Shown here one piece after another: positions 16,374-25,806 of a stretch of DNA of 64,000 nucleotides. Source of the DNA: Colwellia sp. (GTDB lineage: Bacteria; Pseudomonadota; Gammaproteobacteria; Enterobacterales; Alteromonadaceae); assembly GCA_013215385.1 (NCBI GenBank), contig JABSOY010000016.1, positions 41,140 through 105,139 on the forward strand. Direction: 5' to 3'. Position 1 is the first letter of the stretch; every line of letters begins with the position of its first letter. The notes beneath the pieces are model-generated. The model was given only the letters and a program-made list of their open reading frames with translations. It searched no databases and was not told the DNA's origin. The position numbers and the translations under genes were made by a program.

Positions 16374-16808
16374 ATGCACCCTGATAAATTACTAGAACAA
16401 GCCAAAAAGTCCTGCGAAAAACGTGGCGCTCGTTTTACACTCGCCAGAGAACAAGTATTCAAATTACTTACTCAACATTCGGGTGCTATCGGTGCTTATG
16501 ATTTACTTGATGAATTAAAGCTCATCGACCCTGCTGCAAAGCCGGCTACTATTTACCGGGCTTTAGATTTTCTCAGCAAACAAGGCTTCGTACACAAGAT
16601 AGAATCAATTAACGCCTTTGTTATGTGCCATCATTTCAGTGAATGTAACCACCCAGTGCAATTATTAATTTGTGACAACTGTGGCCATGTTGAAGAAATT
16701 CAATCGGCTAACTTAGATCTTGCTTTACGTTCGATGGCTGATGCTACAGGTTTCACTATTAGCCATCAAATTGTTGAGGCGCATGGCGCTTGTCAAAGTT
16801 GTCGTTAA
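16374..16808 (+). CDS. zur: Zinc uptake regulator Zur (Fur family)
   Basis: A 144-residue Fur-family repressor that uses zinc as co-repressor for zinc uptake genes. The winged helix occupies the N-terminal half (RFTLAREQVFKLLTQHSGAI, then PATIYRALDFLSKQGFVHKI). The dimerisation half has the structural zinc cysteines ICDNCGHVEEI and the C-terminal ACQSCR, and the HHFSECNHPVQL metal site. Length and the Cys pattern fit Zur rather than Fur or PerR. No zinc transporter genes are adjacent; the M1 peptidase, a zinc enzyme, follows 160 bases downstream. Confidence 0.9.
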   Translation: MHPDKLLEQAKKSCEKRGARFTLAREQVFKLLTQHSGAIGAYDLLDELKLIDPAAKPATIYRALDFLSKQGFVHKIESINAFVMCHHFSECNHPVQLLICDNCGHVEEIQSANLDLALRSMADATGFTISHQIVEAHGACQSCR

Positions 16809-16971
16809 TAATAATTTATTCTTTGTTACGAATACTTAAACATCCCCATTAAACTTATATTTACAGCCACTGGTCGCATAAAAAGCCCCCTCACTATTAA
16901 CCTAATACGCATGTTTATGTTATATATATGCGGTTAAGCGTGTATACATTCTAAAAATACTCAGGAAGCCT

Positions 16972-19326
16972 ATGAAACATTCAATCAAATCAGCGTTACT
17001 TTGCTTATTTGTTGCTGCCAGTAGTGGTAGTGCGATAGCAAAGAATACCGTCGATACAGATAAATTTAGACAATTAGCAGAAATTTTACCTACACCAAAT
17101 ACCTATAGAACGGCATCAGGCGCGCCGGGTCATCAATACTGGCAACAACAAGTTGATTACAAAATTAACATTCAACTTGATGACAAAACACAAACATTAA
17201 CGGGTAGCGAAGAAATTAGCTATACCAATAATTCTCCAGACACTTTAAAATATTTATGGATACAGCTTGATCAAAATCGCCTAAAACGTGACTCTGGCAA
17301 TCGCTTAACAAGTACTGCTCCTAGTAAAAAAGTAACTTACAAAGGCTTACGCAATGCGATTGAGTCAACAGAATTTGACGGCGGTAATACAATTACTCAA
17401 GTTGCTGGTTCAAACGGTAAAGCACTTCATTATGTGATTAACGGCACTATGATGCGCGTTGACCTACCTAAGCCATTAGAATCAGGTGACGATGTTGAAT
17501 TAAACATTAAGTGGAACTACAAGCTTCACGAACAAAAAGTCTTAGGTGGTCGTTCGGGTTACGAATATTTTAAAGAAGACGAAAACTATTTGTATGAACT
17601 TGCGGGTTGGTTTCCTCGTGCCGCAGCATACTATGATGTTATGGGCTGGCAAAATAAACAGTTTTTAGGTAATGGTGAATTCACCTTAGAGTTTGGTGAC
17701 TACGACGTTAAGATCACGGTTCCTGCTGACCACATTGTTGCAGCAACGGGTGAGTTACAAAATAAAAGCAGTGTGTTAACTAAAACACAACGCAAACGTT
17801 TAGACAAAGCAAAAAAAGCAAAAAAACCAGTATTAATTGTAACGCCTGAAGAAGCACTTGCGAACGAAAAATCTCGCTCTAAAAAGACTAAAACATGGCA
17901 CTTCAAAGCTAAAAACGTTCGCGATTTTGCTTTCGCTTCAAGCCGTAAATTTATTTGGGACGCTCAAGGTTATAAAGAAGGCGGAACGGATACAATGGCG
18001 ATGTCTTATTACCCTAATGAAGGTAATCCATTGTGGGAACGTTACTCTACTGAAGCTATTATTCACACCATGCAACAGTATAATAAATACACTTTTGCTT
18101 ACCCTTACCCTGTTTCAATTTCAGTAAATGGTCCTGTTGGCGGCATGGAATACCCGATGATCACTTTCAACGGTCCTCGTCCAACACTTGATAAAAAAAC
18201 CGGTGATAAAACATATTCTCGTGCGACTAAATACGGTTTAATTGGTGTAATAATTCATGAAGTAGGTCATAACTACTTCCCGATGATCATCAACTCAGAC
18301 GAACGTCAATGGACTTGGATGGATGAAGGTTTAAACACTTTCCTGCAATTTCTAGCACAACAAGCATGGGAAGAAGGTTATCCTTCTCGTCGTGGCCACG
18401 CAGCTGACATTACCAAGTACATGAAAAGTACCAACCAAGTGCCAATCATGACCAACTCTGAATCAATTCTTCAATTTGGTAATAATGCCTATGGGAAACC
18501 AGCCACAGCATTAAATATTTTACGTGAAACGATTATGGGCCGTGAATTATTTGATTTTGCTTTTAAAGAATATGCACAACGTTGGATGTTTAAGCGTCCG
18601 ACACCTTCAGACTTTTTCCGTACCATGGAAGATGCTTCTGCCATTGATTTAGACTGGTTCTGGCGCGGTTGGTTCTATACAACAGATCATGTTGATATCG
18701 CTTTAGGCAATATTCATTTATACCGTCCTAATAGCCAAAATCCGGATACGGAAGAAGCTTGGAAACGCGCTTTAGACAATGAAAAGCCAACATTTATCAG
18801 CGATATTCGTGATAAAGGTCAATGGCTTAGAACAACTGACAAGCCTGAATTGTTAGACTTTTATAATGAACACGATAAATTCACAGCAACTAATAAAGCA
18901 CGTAACAGCTATAACAGCTCAAATAAAAAGTTAAAGCAATGGCAAAAAGATCTGCTTGTTGACGAAAGAAACTTCTACATTGTTGATTTCGAAAATAAAG
19001 GTGGCTTGGTTATGCCTATTATTGTTGAATTAACTTTTGCAGATAAAAGCAAGAAATTAGTACATATTCCAGCTGAGATTTGGCGAAAAAATAGTAAAAA
19101 CGTATCTAAGTTATTTATCACTGATAAAGAAGTTACCGGTATTGCTATTGACCCAAATTGGGAAACTGCAGATGTAGACGTGAACAACAACTACTGGCCA
19201 GCACGCCCAATTAAATCAAGCTTCGAGTTATACAAACGTAAGAAAAAAGATATGATGCGTGACTATAACGTAAAGTTAAAGTCAGCAGATGACGAAAATG
19301 AAGACAAGGAAAAAGAAGATAAATAA
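16972..19326 (+). CDS. M1 family metallopeptidase
   Basis: A 784-residue exported zinc aminopeptidase-like protein. A signal peptide ends near residue 23 (SSGSAIA). The M1 catalytic domain carries the zinc motif HEVGHNYFP (His429 region) and the third ligand Glu in WMDEGLNTFLQ about 19 residues later. The exopeptidase motif GPVGGMEYPM (about 387-396) replaces the GxMEN of classical members, as in a bacterial subgroup. The C-terminus is highly charged. The ATG of the next gene overlaps its stop (TAATG), so the pair is co-translated. Substrate unknown; location periplasm or outside. Confidence 0.92.
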   Translation: MKHSIKSALLCLFVAASSGSAIAKNTVDTDKFRQLAEILPTPNTYRTASGAPGHQYWQQQVDYKINIQLDDKTQTLTGSEEISYTNNSPDTLKYLWIQLDQNRLKRDSGNRLTSTAPSKKVTYKGLRNAIESTEFDGGNTITQVAGSNGKALHYVINGTMMRVDLPKPLESGDDVELNIKWNYKLHEQKVLGGRSGYEYFKEDENYLYELAGWFPRAAAYYDVMGWQNKQFLGNGEFTLEFGDYDVKITVPADHIVAATGELQNKSSVLTKTQRKRLDKAKKAKKPVLIVTPEEALANEKSRSKKTKTWHFKAKNVRDFAFASSRKFIWDAQGYKEGGTDTMAMSYYPNEGNPLWERYSTEAIIHTMQQYNKYTFAYPYPVSISVNGPVGGMEYPMITFNGPRPTLDKKTGDKTYSRATKYGLIGVIIHEVGHNYFPMIINSDERQWTWMDEGLNTFLQFLAQQAWEEGYPSRRGHAADITKYMKSTNQVPIMTNSESILQFGNNAYGKPATALNILRETIMGRELFDFAFKEYAQRWMFKRPTPSDFFRTMEDASAIDLDWFWRGWFYTTDHVDIALGNIHLYRPNSQNPDTEEAWKRALDNEKPTFISDIRDKGQWLRTTDKPELLDFYNEHDKFTATNKARNSYNSSNKKLKQWQKDLLVDERNFYIVDFENKGGLVMPIIVELTFADKSKKLVHIPAEIWRKNSKNVSKLFITDKEVTGIAIDPNWETADVDVNNNYWPARPIKSSFELYKRKKKDMMRDYNVKLKSADDENEDKEKEDK

Positions 19327-19850
19327 TGAAGAAAATCTCATTGTTTAAAAGCTTTGTATTTTGTTTCCTGTGTGGGCTTGCACTTTCAAGTGTAGCCCAC
19401 CGCTATTTTTTTGGGTTAACTGAACTGTCAGTTAACCCAAGAACTAACAATATAGAGATTATTCATCAGCTTACAGCTCACGATATTGATAATGCGATTG
19501 CTGAACAGCGCCAAATACATTTTTCTCCTGAACACCCAGAATACGAACAATTAATTCAGCAGTATGTTGAAGCTCATTTCCAGCTCATTGATGCTCGGAA
19601 TGATAAAGCCGATAAAATAAAGCTTAATTGGATAGGCTTAGAAATCGCAAAAGGACACGTCTATATTTACCAAGAAGCTAATTTTGAAAACTTTTTAGCG
19701 GGATTAGTGGTAAAAAATGATTTACTCGTCGATACTTACCCTAAACAAGTCAATACTGTAAATTACCAAGACAATATAAATAGTGGCAGTTTAACTTTTT
19801 CGACATCGCTAAAAATTGCTACAATTGTTAAAATAAAAAACAATAACTAG
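19326..19850 (+). CDS. DUF6702 family protein
   Basis: A 174-residue exported protein. A signal peptide (residues about 1-24, ending SVAH region) precedes a beta-rich domain with HRYFFGLTELSVNPRTNNIE, EIIHQLTAHDIDNAI and LNWIGLEIAKGHVYIYQEA. Members of this family occur directly after M1 peptidases in marine gammaproteobacteria, and here the start codon overlaps the peptidase stop, so it is probably an accessory partner of the peptidase. No catalytic motif was seen. The molecular role is unknown. Confidence 0.8.
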   Translation: MKKISLFKSFVFCFLCGLALSSVAHRYFFGLTELSVNPRTNNIEIIHQLTAHDIDNAIAEQRQIHFSPEHPEYEQLIQQYVEAHFQLIDARNDKADKIKLNWIGLEIAKGHVYIYQEANFENFLAGLVVKNDLLVDTYPKQVNTVNYQDNINSGSLTFSTSLKIATIVKIKNNN

Positions 19851-19925
19851 TAGGAACGATTTACATTTGCTAGATTAGCATGCAAAATCAAGTTACTAGT
19901 ATAACTAAGCCTTTGGGAAACATTC

Positions 19926-20390
19926 ATGAATGTAGAGTTTATCAACCCCTTTTTATCTTCAATGCTCAATGTAATGTCGACTATGGCACAAATGGAATTA
20001 ATACCAGAAAAACCTCGCTTAAAAAAAGATGAAATTGCGATGGGTGATGTTTCAGGATTAATTGGCATGGTCAGTAAACAAACAAAGGGTTCATTATCTA
20101 TTACTTACGAAGCTAAGTTAGCCCTTGCGACTATGAAAAAAATGGTCGGCGAAGGACCAGATGAAATAAATGAAGAAATCACCGACCTCATCGGAGAAAT
20201 CACCAATATGGTTACCGGTGGTGCTAAGCGGATGTTAAGTGAGAAAGGTTTCGAATTCGATATGGCAACGCCTATGGTTGTTTCTGGAAAAAATCACAGA
20301 ATTCATCATAAAGCTGATGGCCCTATCATTATCATCCCTTTAAATTCTGAATACGGCAAAGCTTACATCGAATTTAGTTTCGACAAATAG
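19926..20390 (+). CDS. cheX: CheX-like chemotaxis phosphatase
   Basis: A 154-residue protein of the CheX family, which dephosphorylates CheY-P. The fold is recognised from MNVEFINPFLSSMLNVMSTM at the start and from the active helix ITDLIGEITNMVTGGAK, which contains the E-I-x-N catalytic motif (about residues 94-97). It stands alone, away from the main che operon, and a strong terminator follows. Cytoplasmic. CheC/CheX assignment is solid because of the ExxN helix; the exact CheY partner is unknown. Confidence 0.9.
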   Translation: MNVEFINPFLSSMLNVMSTMAQMELIPEKPRLKKDEIAMGDVSGLIGMVSKQTKGSLSITYEAKLALATMKKMVGEGPDEINEEITDLIGEITNMVTGGAKRMLSEKGFEFDMATPMVVSGKNHRIHHKADGPIIIIPLNSEYGKAYIEFSFDK

Positions 20391-20430
20391 TCATGTTATA
20401 GCTTTTAAGTAAGTCTGTTTATAGATTCCA

Positions 20431-20466
20431 AAACCTCGCTTAGTAATAAACGAGGTTTTTCTTTTT
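20431..20466 (+). terminator. Rho-independent terminator after cheX
   Basis: AAACCTCG (20431-20438) pairs with CGAGGTTT (20451-20458) and is followed by TTTCTTTT. Confidence 0.85.
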
Positions 20467-20683
20467 ACGCTATACTGAGATTATTTAGTATTTAGCGAGT
20501 TCGTTGTCTTTATCATCTTCGCTACAATTAATTCTGTTTCCAACCCTACTCTGGCTTTCAAACTGCCATCAATAGTTAGCCATAGTTCTTTTTGGACATA
20601 TATTGTGGTGCCTTTGCTACTAAAGAGTAATCCACTCTACGCCAGCAGATTAGACGAATGAACATCGTCAACGCCAAGACCTA

Positions 20684-21817
20684 TTACGCTGACAAAGTAA
20701 TTTGTACGCGGCGGGTAATATTACATAATAGCTCGTAGGGAATCGTAGTAGCGCATTGCGCAATTTCAGCAACAGATAATTGTTCTCCCCATAAAGTAAC
20801 AACATCACCCACTTGCTCCTGGGCATTATTACCTAAATCAACGGTGATCATGTCCATTGATACTCGTCCGATCAAAGGAACTCTGCGTCCATTGACTAAG
20901 ACAGGAGTACCATTTTTGGCATGACGTGGGTAACCATCACCATAGCCAATAGCTACAACACCAATAATGGTTGTTTCTTTACTTTGCCAAGCATTACCAT
21001 AACCGACAGATTCTCCAGCAGCTAATTCACGTACTGCAATTAAACTCGATTTCAAGGTCATTACCGGCTGAACATCAAATTGTGTGTTTTTTTCAGATTT
21101 TTCGAAGGGTAAGGGAGATATTCCGTATAACAATAGTCCAGGTCTGATCCACTCATAGTGGCTAGTTGGCCAAGCACAAATCCCAGCAGAATTAGCTAAA
21201 GTTCGCTCTTCTTTACAGTCTTTAGTGACTGAGTCAAAAAGTGAAATTTGTGCGGCTGTCGACTCGTTATTTTTGTCATCCGCACAACCTAAGTGGCTCA
21301 TTAATACAATGTCTTTTTGCACATTTTGAGAAGCATTTAATTGTTGATAAAAATAAGAGAATTGTTTGGGATTAATGCCTAAACGATGCATACCAGTATC
21401 TACTTTCAACCAAACTTTTAATGGCGAAGGAATATTGGCTGATAAAATAGCATTAAGCTGTTGCTGGTTATGAATAACCGTTTGTAAATTGTTCACCGCC
21501 AGTATGGCTAAGTCTTTTGCATTGAAAAAGCCTTCTAACAACACAATAGGCTGAGTGATACCTGATGATCGTAATGCGAGCGCTTCATCGATTCTTGCAA
21601 CAGCAATAGCATCGGCTTTTACGGACGAATCACCATTTTTAGTGTCTTCACTTTGCTCAGAGAATAAGGCCTGAGCTATACGTTCTAAACCATGGCCATA
21701 GGCGTTGGCTTTTAAAACCGCCAGCACCTTTGCTGTTGGTGACAATGCTTTTATCTGCGCTAAATTGTATTTTAACGCAGCTAAGTTAATAACTGCCGTT
21801 GCTGTAGTTAGTGCCAT
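20684..21817 (-). CDS. alr: Alanine racemase
   Basis: A 377-residue PLP enzyme converting L- to D-alanine for peptidoglycan. The PLP lysine lies in VLAVLKANAYGHG (residues about 32-44). Fold-type III landmarks follow: WLKVDTGMHRLG, MSHLGCADD, NSAGI and, in the C-terminal beta domain, GESVGYGNAW with the catalytic Tyr and GRVSMDMITVDLG. Its start overlaps by one base the stop of dnaB upstream, the dnaB-alr order common in gammaproteobacteria. A small insertion around residue 56 (SEDTKNGDSSV) is slightly longer than in E. coli. Cytoplasmic. Confidence 0.97.
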   Translation of the reverse strand: MALTTATAVINLAALKYNLAQIKALSPTAKVLAVLKANAYGHGLERIAQALFSEQSEDTKNGDSSVKADAIAVARIDEALALRSSGITQPIVLLEGFFNAKDLAILAVNNLQTVIHNQQQLNAILSANIPSPLKVWLKVDTGMHRLGINPKQFSYFYQQLNASQNVQKDIVLMSHLGCADDKNNESTAAQISLFDSVTKDCKEERTLANSAGICAWPTSHYEWIRPGLLLYGISPLPFEKSEKNTQFDVQPVMTLKSSLIAVRELAAGESVGYGNAWQSKETTIIGVVAIGYGDGYPRHAKNGTPVLVNGRRVPLIGRVSMDMITVDLGNNAQEQVGDVVTLWGEQLSVAEIAQCATTIPYELLCNITRRVQITLSA

Positions 21818-23235
21818 TAATCTTCAGATAAAACATGTGGACCAGCATAGTTATCGAAACGAGAGAATTGACCTTGGAAGGTGAGTGGTACTCTGCCTAT
21901 CGGGCCATTACGCTGTTTACCTATAATGATTTCAGCCATACCTTTGAATTCAGAATCATCATGATAAACTTCATCTCGATAAATAAACATGATCAAATCA
22001 GCATCTTGCTCAATAGAGCCAGATTCACGAAGATCAGAGTTAATTGGACGTTTATCTGAACGCTGTTCCAAACTACGGTTAAGCTGAGAAAGTGCAATAA
22101 CAGGCACTTGTAACTCTTTCGCAAGTGATTTTAACGAACGTGATATTTCGGCAATTTCTAAGGTACGGTTATCCGAAAACTGAGGTGCGCGCATAAGCTG
22201 AAGATAATCAATCATGATCAGACTTATTCCTCCATGATCACGAGCAATACGACGGGCACGAGAGCGAACATCGTTAGGTGTTAAACCTGCAGCATCATCA
22301 ATATACATTTTACCTTTTTCAATGAGTAGACCCATGGTCGATGATAAACGTGCCCAATCTTCGTCGCCTAATTGCCCGGTACGTATTTTGGTTTGATCAA
22401 TACGTCCTAATGATGCGAGCATTCTCATCATCAACTGTTCTGCGGGCATTTCTAAACTGAATATCAAGGCAGGTTTGTCTTCTGTCATTGCCGCATTTTC
22501 AGCAATGTTCATCGCAAAAGTAGTTTTACCCATTGAAGGGCGCGCAGCAACAATAATAAGATCTGACTTTTGAAAACCTGCCGTCATTTTATCTAAATCG
22601 GCAAAACCACTTGAAACCCCGGTAACACCATCATTGGGTGAAGAACAAAGTTGCTCAATACGGTCAACCGTTTTCTCCAGTACCGAAGTGATATTTTCTG
22701 GCCCTTCAGATTTATTTGCTCGCTGCTCTGCGATGGCAAATATCTTAGTTTCAGCAAAATCAAGCATCTCAGCACTAGTACGACCTTGAGTATCATAACC
22801 TGCCTCAGCTATCTCATTCGCTACGCTGATCAGTTCACGGGTCACAGCACGTTCACGAACAATATCAGCATAAGCAGTAATGTTAGCTGCACTTGGCGTG
22901 TTTCTCATCATTTCTGCGAGGTAAGCAAAGCCGCCAGCATCTTCAAGTCGTTGGTCGTTTTCTAAGGCTTCAGAGAGAGTAATTAAATCAACCGGATTGC
23001 CCAATTCAATTAACGCGGCAATGGTTTCGAAGGTAATTCGATGAGAACGACTATAAAAATCTTGAGCGACAACACGTTCACCAACTCGATCCCAAGTCTC
23101 ATTATCAAGCAATAATCCGCCTAATACCGACTGCTCTGCTTCCAGAGAATGAGGCGGAACTTTTAATGCATCCATTTGGCTATCTTGAGAAAACTTTTTA
23201 TCTTTGAAAAATTTATTTGGCTTGCGGTCTGCCAT
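21817..23235 (-). CDS. dnaB: Replicative DNA helicase DnaB
   Basis: The 472-residue hexameric helicase of the replication fork. The N-terminal primase-interacting domain contains PPHSLEAEQSVLGGLLLDNE. The RecA-like C-terminal domain has Walker A ARPSMGKTTFAMN (about residue 230), ISLIMIDYLQLM (Walker B) and the QLNRSLEQR and SGSIEQDADL motifs. ATG at 23235 with AGGGT upstream. It is the first gene of the dnaB-alr pair. No intein or insertion. Function certain. Confidence 0.98.
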   Translation of the reverse strand: MADRKPNKFFKDKKFSQDSQMDALKVPPHSLEAEQSVLGGLLLDNETWDRVGERVVAQDFYSRSHRITFETIAALIELGNPVDLITLSEALENDQRLEDAGGFAYLAEMMRNTPSAANITAYADIVRERAVTRELISVANEIAEAGYDTQGRTSAEMLDFAETKIFAIAEQRANKSEGPENITSVLEKTVDRIEQLCSSPNDGVTGVSSGFADLDKMTAGFQKSDLIIVAARPSMGKTTFAMNIAENAAMTEDKPALIFSLEMPAEQLMMRMLASLGRIDQTKIRTGQLGDEDWARLSSTMGLLIEKGKMYIDDAAGLTPNDVRSRARRIARDHGGISLIMIDYLQLMRAPQFSDNRTLEIAEISRSLKSLAKELQVPVIALSQLNRSLEQRSDKRPINSDLRESGSIEQDADLIMFIYRDEVYHDDSEFKGMAEIIIGKQRNGPIGRVPLTFQGQFSRFDNYAGPHVLSED

Positions 23236-23312
23236 GGTTATACCCTAAAACACTATCGTCAATGCGATATAAAAACTTGTCGTAGCCTAGCAGAATTTCG
23301 CTAAAAATTGAA

Positions 23313-23347
23313 TAAAAAAACGAGCTAGAAATAATCCTAGCCCGTTA
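23313..23347 (-). terminator. Terminator after the DUF4097 operon
   Basis: Read on the minus strand: AACGGGCTAG (23347-23338), a short loop and CTAGCTCGTT with one G-U pair, then a run of T (23319-23313). It separates the sigma/DUF4097 operon from dnaB. Confidence 0.85.
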
Positions 23348-23379
23348 AATTTCTATTTAGTAGTTACTGAACTCTTAAA

Positions 23380-24330
23380 TCAATGACTTACTCTAATGCT
23401 GCCGCTTACAGTACTGGCACGGACACTCGCATTAGCATTACCCGTTTCAAAACGTAATTTTGAGCTAGGTCCGTATTTAGCCTTTTGCGATTTTTGCTTG
23501 GTTATTTTATTAGTAATGTCGCCGCCAGCACTCGCTGACAATTTAAAGCTTGCTTGAACATTTTTATGAAATTTCAATGCTAAGTTACCACTGACACTCG
23601 ACATTTTTACTACGCCATTATCATTTAACGATAATCTCGCGGAAAAATCGCCACTGACATTTGACACTGATAATTCATCAACGTCATCTAACATCAATTG
23701 AATATCGCCACTGACATTTTCTGCCGTCACTTCTTTCGCCTTTGATTTAGCATCGATTTCCCCACTAACCGCACGTAGACTTAAACGACCACTTGAGTCA
23801 CGATCGGTAACATCGCCACTAACACTCGCTAAGCTAATTTTTCCTGATAACTTTTTACTGTCGATGTCACCACTTACTGAGCTTAATTCAATTCGTTCAC
23901 TTAAATTTTTGGCAACTATCCTGCCACTGACCGTTTTAATTTCAGCACTGGCATGTAAGTTTTCAATATTAATATCACTAGAAACACCATCGAAACTAAC
24001 ACGAATATTTTTAGGCATGTGAATGATAAGTTCGGATCCATTATCATTACCCCCCCAATAATTATGCTTATTACTTTCAAGTTCAACTTTAATTTTTACA
24101 CTAGAGCCTTGCTGTTTGAAAATTAAACCTTCAGCATCGTCTTCTAACTCGCCCTTTACCGTAATAGTATCTTTGTCCCAGCCAATGACCGTTACATGGC
24201 CTCGTAGATTTTCAATATTAACACTACTAACATTATCAAGGATTAATGACTTATCTATCTGCTCTCCCGCAAAACTTGAGCATGTGGCGGTGAATAACAT
24301 CATCGGTATAACTTTCTGTAAAATATTCAT
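23380..24330 (-). CDS. DUF4097 family repeat protein
   Basis: A 316-residue exported protein with a signal peptide (about 1-21). The mature part is built of successive short beta repeats with the core V-S-G-D/E (for example TVSGRIVAK, SVSGDIDSK, SVSGDVTDR, AVSGEIDAK, NVSGDIQLM, NVSGDFSAR, SSVSGNLAL), forming the parallel beta-solenoid of DUF4097 proteins. Several members are controlled by an adjacent ECF sigma factor, as here: it is the third gene after a sigma factor and an anti-sigma-like protein. Function is unknown; an envelope role is an inference. Good ribosome binding site (GAGG). Confidence 0.85.
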   Translation of the reverse strand: MNILQKVIPMMLFTATCSSFAGEQIDKSLILDNVSSVNIENLRGHVTVIGWDKDTITVKGELEDDAEGLIFKQQGSSVKIKVELESNKHNYWGGNDNGSELIIHMPKNIRVSFDGVSSDINIENLHASAEIKTVSGRIVAKNLSERIELSSVSGDIDSKKLSGKISLASVSGDVTDRDSSGRLSLRAVSGEIDAKSKAKEVTAENVSGDIQLMLDDVDELSVSNVSGDFSARLSLNDNGVVKMSSVSGNLALKFHKNVQASFKLSASAGGDITNKITKQKSQKAKYGPSSKLRFETGNANASVRASTVSGSIRVSH

Positions 24331-24354
24331 AACTACCTCTATATATTGTTATTT

Positions 24355-24891
24355 TTAAATGCTTTGCCATTTAGGGCTATACAATTGGGCTAAAAAATCA
24401 AGCTCTTGTTTTTGTGTCCAGCGTAATAAATTAAGTAAATCATTATTATTGGGATCTGCAAGTAACGCTTTTTCTATCGTGTTCAGTGCAGAGCTTAATT
24501 TTGTTAGCTCTGCTTGAATTTCTTTCGGTAAATCCGATACTTTTGGCTGACCAAAGCTGATCAACATCGTTTGTTTTGTTTGCTGAAAATTCTCCTGCAT
24601 TGCTAGGACTAAATTCAATGGCGAATTGTTTTTATCAACGAGTTCTACAGGCTGAGATGAAAAATTAGGCGAAAAAGAAACCCAGGTAACCAATACAGCG
24701 GCAACAAGCGATGCGGCCCATGCTGTAGGTATAAAAACTTTTTTCGTTGACGGTTCAAACGACAATTCATCTTGTTTTTTGACTTGAATAGCACGTTCAA
24801 TACCTAGCCATAAATCACGTTGCGGTGTTAGTTCATCAGGTAATGCTGCCACTTCTTTTTGCAAATCTTGCTCTGACAATAACTTATTCAT
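24355..24891 (-). CDS. Single-pass membrane protein, probable anti-sigma factor
   Basis: A 178-residue protein with a cytoplasmic N-terminal part (about 1-50), one transmembrane helix (TAWAASLVAAVLVTWVSF, about 52-69) and a periplasmic helical C-terminus (QQTKQTMLISFG and ALNTIEKALLA). There is no zinc-finger HxxxCxxC motif. The start overlaps the stop of the sigma factor gene by 4 bases (ATGA), so the two are coupled, and the topology fits an anti-sigma factor. That assignment is positional, not by family. Confidence 0.65.
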   Translation of the reverse strand: MNKLLSEQDLQKEVAALPDELTPQRDLWLGIERAIQVKKQDELSFEPSTKKVFIPTAWAASLVAAVLVTWVSFSPNFSSQPVELVDKNNSPLNLVLAMQENFQQTKQTMLISFGQPKVSDLPKEIQAELTKLSSALNTIEKALLADPNNNDLLNLLRWTQKQELDFLAQLYSPKWQSI

Positions 24892-25454
24892 ATCTCAACC
24901 CACTCTTTTAATAAACCTTTAGCTCTATGGTATTGTGCTTTACTTGTACCTATCGCCATATCCAACATTTTTGAAATTTCTTCATGACGATACCCTTCTA
25001 CAGCAAACAAAACAAAAACGAGTCGCGCCCTTTCTGGTAATCGTGCAATGTGTCTATCTAATGCGGTTATCCCAGTAGTGTCTTCCATTTCTACAGCAAC
25101 ATCTTGTATGATTTGATCTTCAATACTAAAAATACGTTGCAACCAGTTTTTATGCTTACGTAAATGGCCAAGGACAATATTGTTGGTAACACTGTGCAAC
25201 CAAGTAGAAAACTTACTTTCTCCACGAAAATTAGCTATTTTCTGCCACAGTTGTACAAAAACCTCTTGGCAAACATCTTCGGCACTGTCTTTATCCGCCA
25301 ACATACGCCAGCAAATGGCATAAACTTTTTTATGATATTTTTGATAAAGTTGATAAAAAGCTTGCTGATCACCCTGTTGCGCTCGGCTGATTATCGCTTG
25401 CTCTTCATCTAGTTCTGACAAAGTATTTAACTGACTTTCAGTCCGATTTTTCAT
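24888..25454 (-). CDS. RNA polymerase sigma factor, ECF (sigma-70 family)
   Basis: A 188-residue ECF sigma factor. Region 2 is seen in AFYQLYQKYHKKVYAICWRM and DSAEDVCQEVFVQLWQKI, with FRGESKFSTWLHSVTNN, and region 4 in ALDRHIARLPERARLVFVLF and YRHEEISKMLDMAIGTSKAQ. The ATG at 25454 is chosen; the frame extends to a TTG at 25478 without a clear ribosome binding site. It is followed by an overlapping membrane protein and DUF4097 protein, so it probably drives this operon itself. Its signal is unknown. Confidence 0.92.
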   Translation of the reverse strand: MKNRTESQLNTLSELDEEQAIISRAQQGDQQAFYQLYQKYHKKVYAICWRMLADKDSAEDVCQEVFVQLWQKIANFRGESKFSTWLHSVTNNIVLGHLRKHKNWLQRIFSIEDQIIQDVAVEMEDTTGITALDRHIARLPERARLVFVLFAVEGYRHEEISKMLDMAIGTSKAQYHRAKGLLKEWVEI

Positions 25455-25608
25455 GTAAATAACTTTCGGATTATCCAAAGGTTAGCTCTCAATAATGATG
25501 TTGTTATAAGGTAAGATACAGTATCTAGGAAAAGGGTTTAAAGAAAAGGTAAATAAATTTAACTTTATTGATTCATCTTTTGCGCGGGAGCCATTTTTCA
25601 GAGGAACA

Positions 25609-25754
25609 TCACTCTTTCACATCGACGCACAAAGATGTGCTAATGCTGAGGAGGTATGTAGACCTAAGAGAGGCCATGTGAGCGTGACAGTGCATCCTGC
25701 ACATCGTCACTCTTTCACATCCATGTGATCGTGACATACGTGCATCCTGCACAT
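25609..25754. repeat. Short intergenic repeat unit, two copies
   Basis: Two related copies occupy the gap before rpmE. TCACTCTTTCACATC occurs at 25609-25623 and again at 25707-25721. A second element with CATGTGA, CGTGACA and GTGCATCCTGCACAT occurs at 25675-25704 and 25722-25754. Copy 2 joins the elements directly, copy 1 has about 50 extra bases between them. GTGCA/TGCAC and TCACAT/ATGTGA dyads give hairpin potential. Such intergenic repeats are known from Colwellia-like genomes. No transposase was seen. Confidence 0.7.
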
Positions 25755-25781
25755 AAAAAAAGCGTCAAAGGACGCTTTTTT
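25755..25781 (-). terminator. Intrinsic terminator after rpmE
   Basis: AAAAAAGCGTC and GACGCTTTTTT form a perfect stem with an AAAG loop (25767-25770). Its far side, read on the minus strand, ends in a T-run, directly after rpmE. Confidence 0.88.
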
Positions 25782-25806
25782 GAAACATTTCGATTTTAGC
25801 GCAAAA

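Noticed and set aside
25609..25754. CRISPR array
   Set aside because: The repeats are unequal mosaic copies with no regular spacers, and no cas gene is present.
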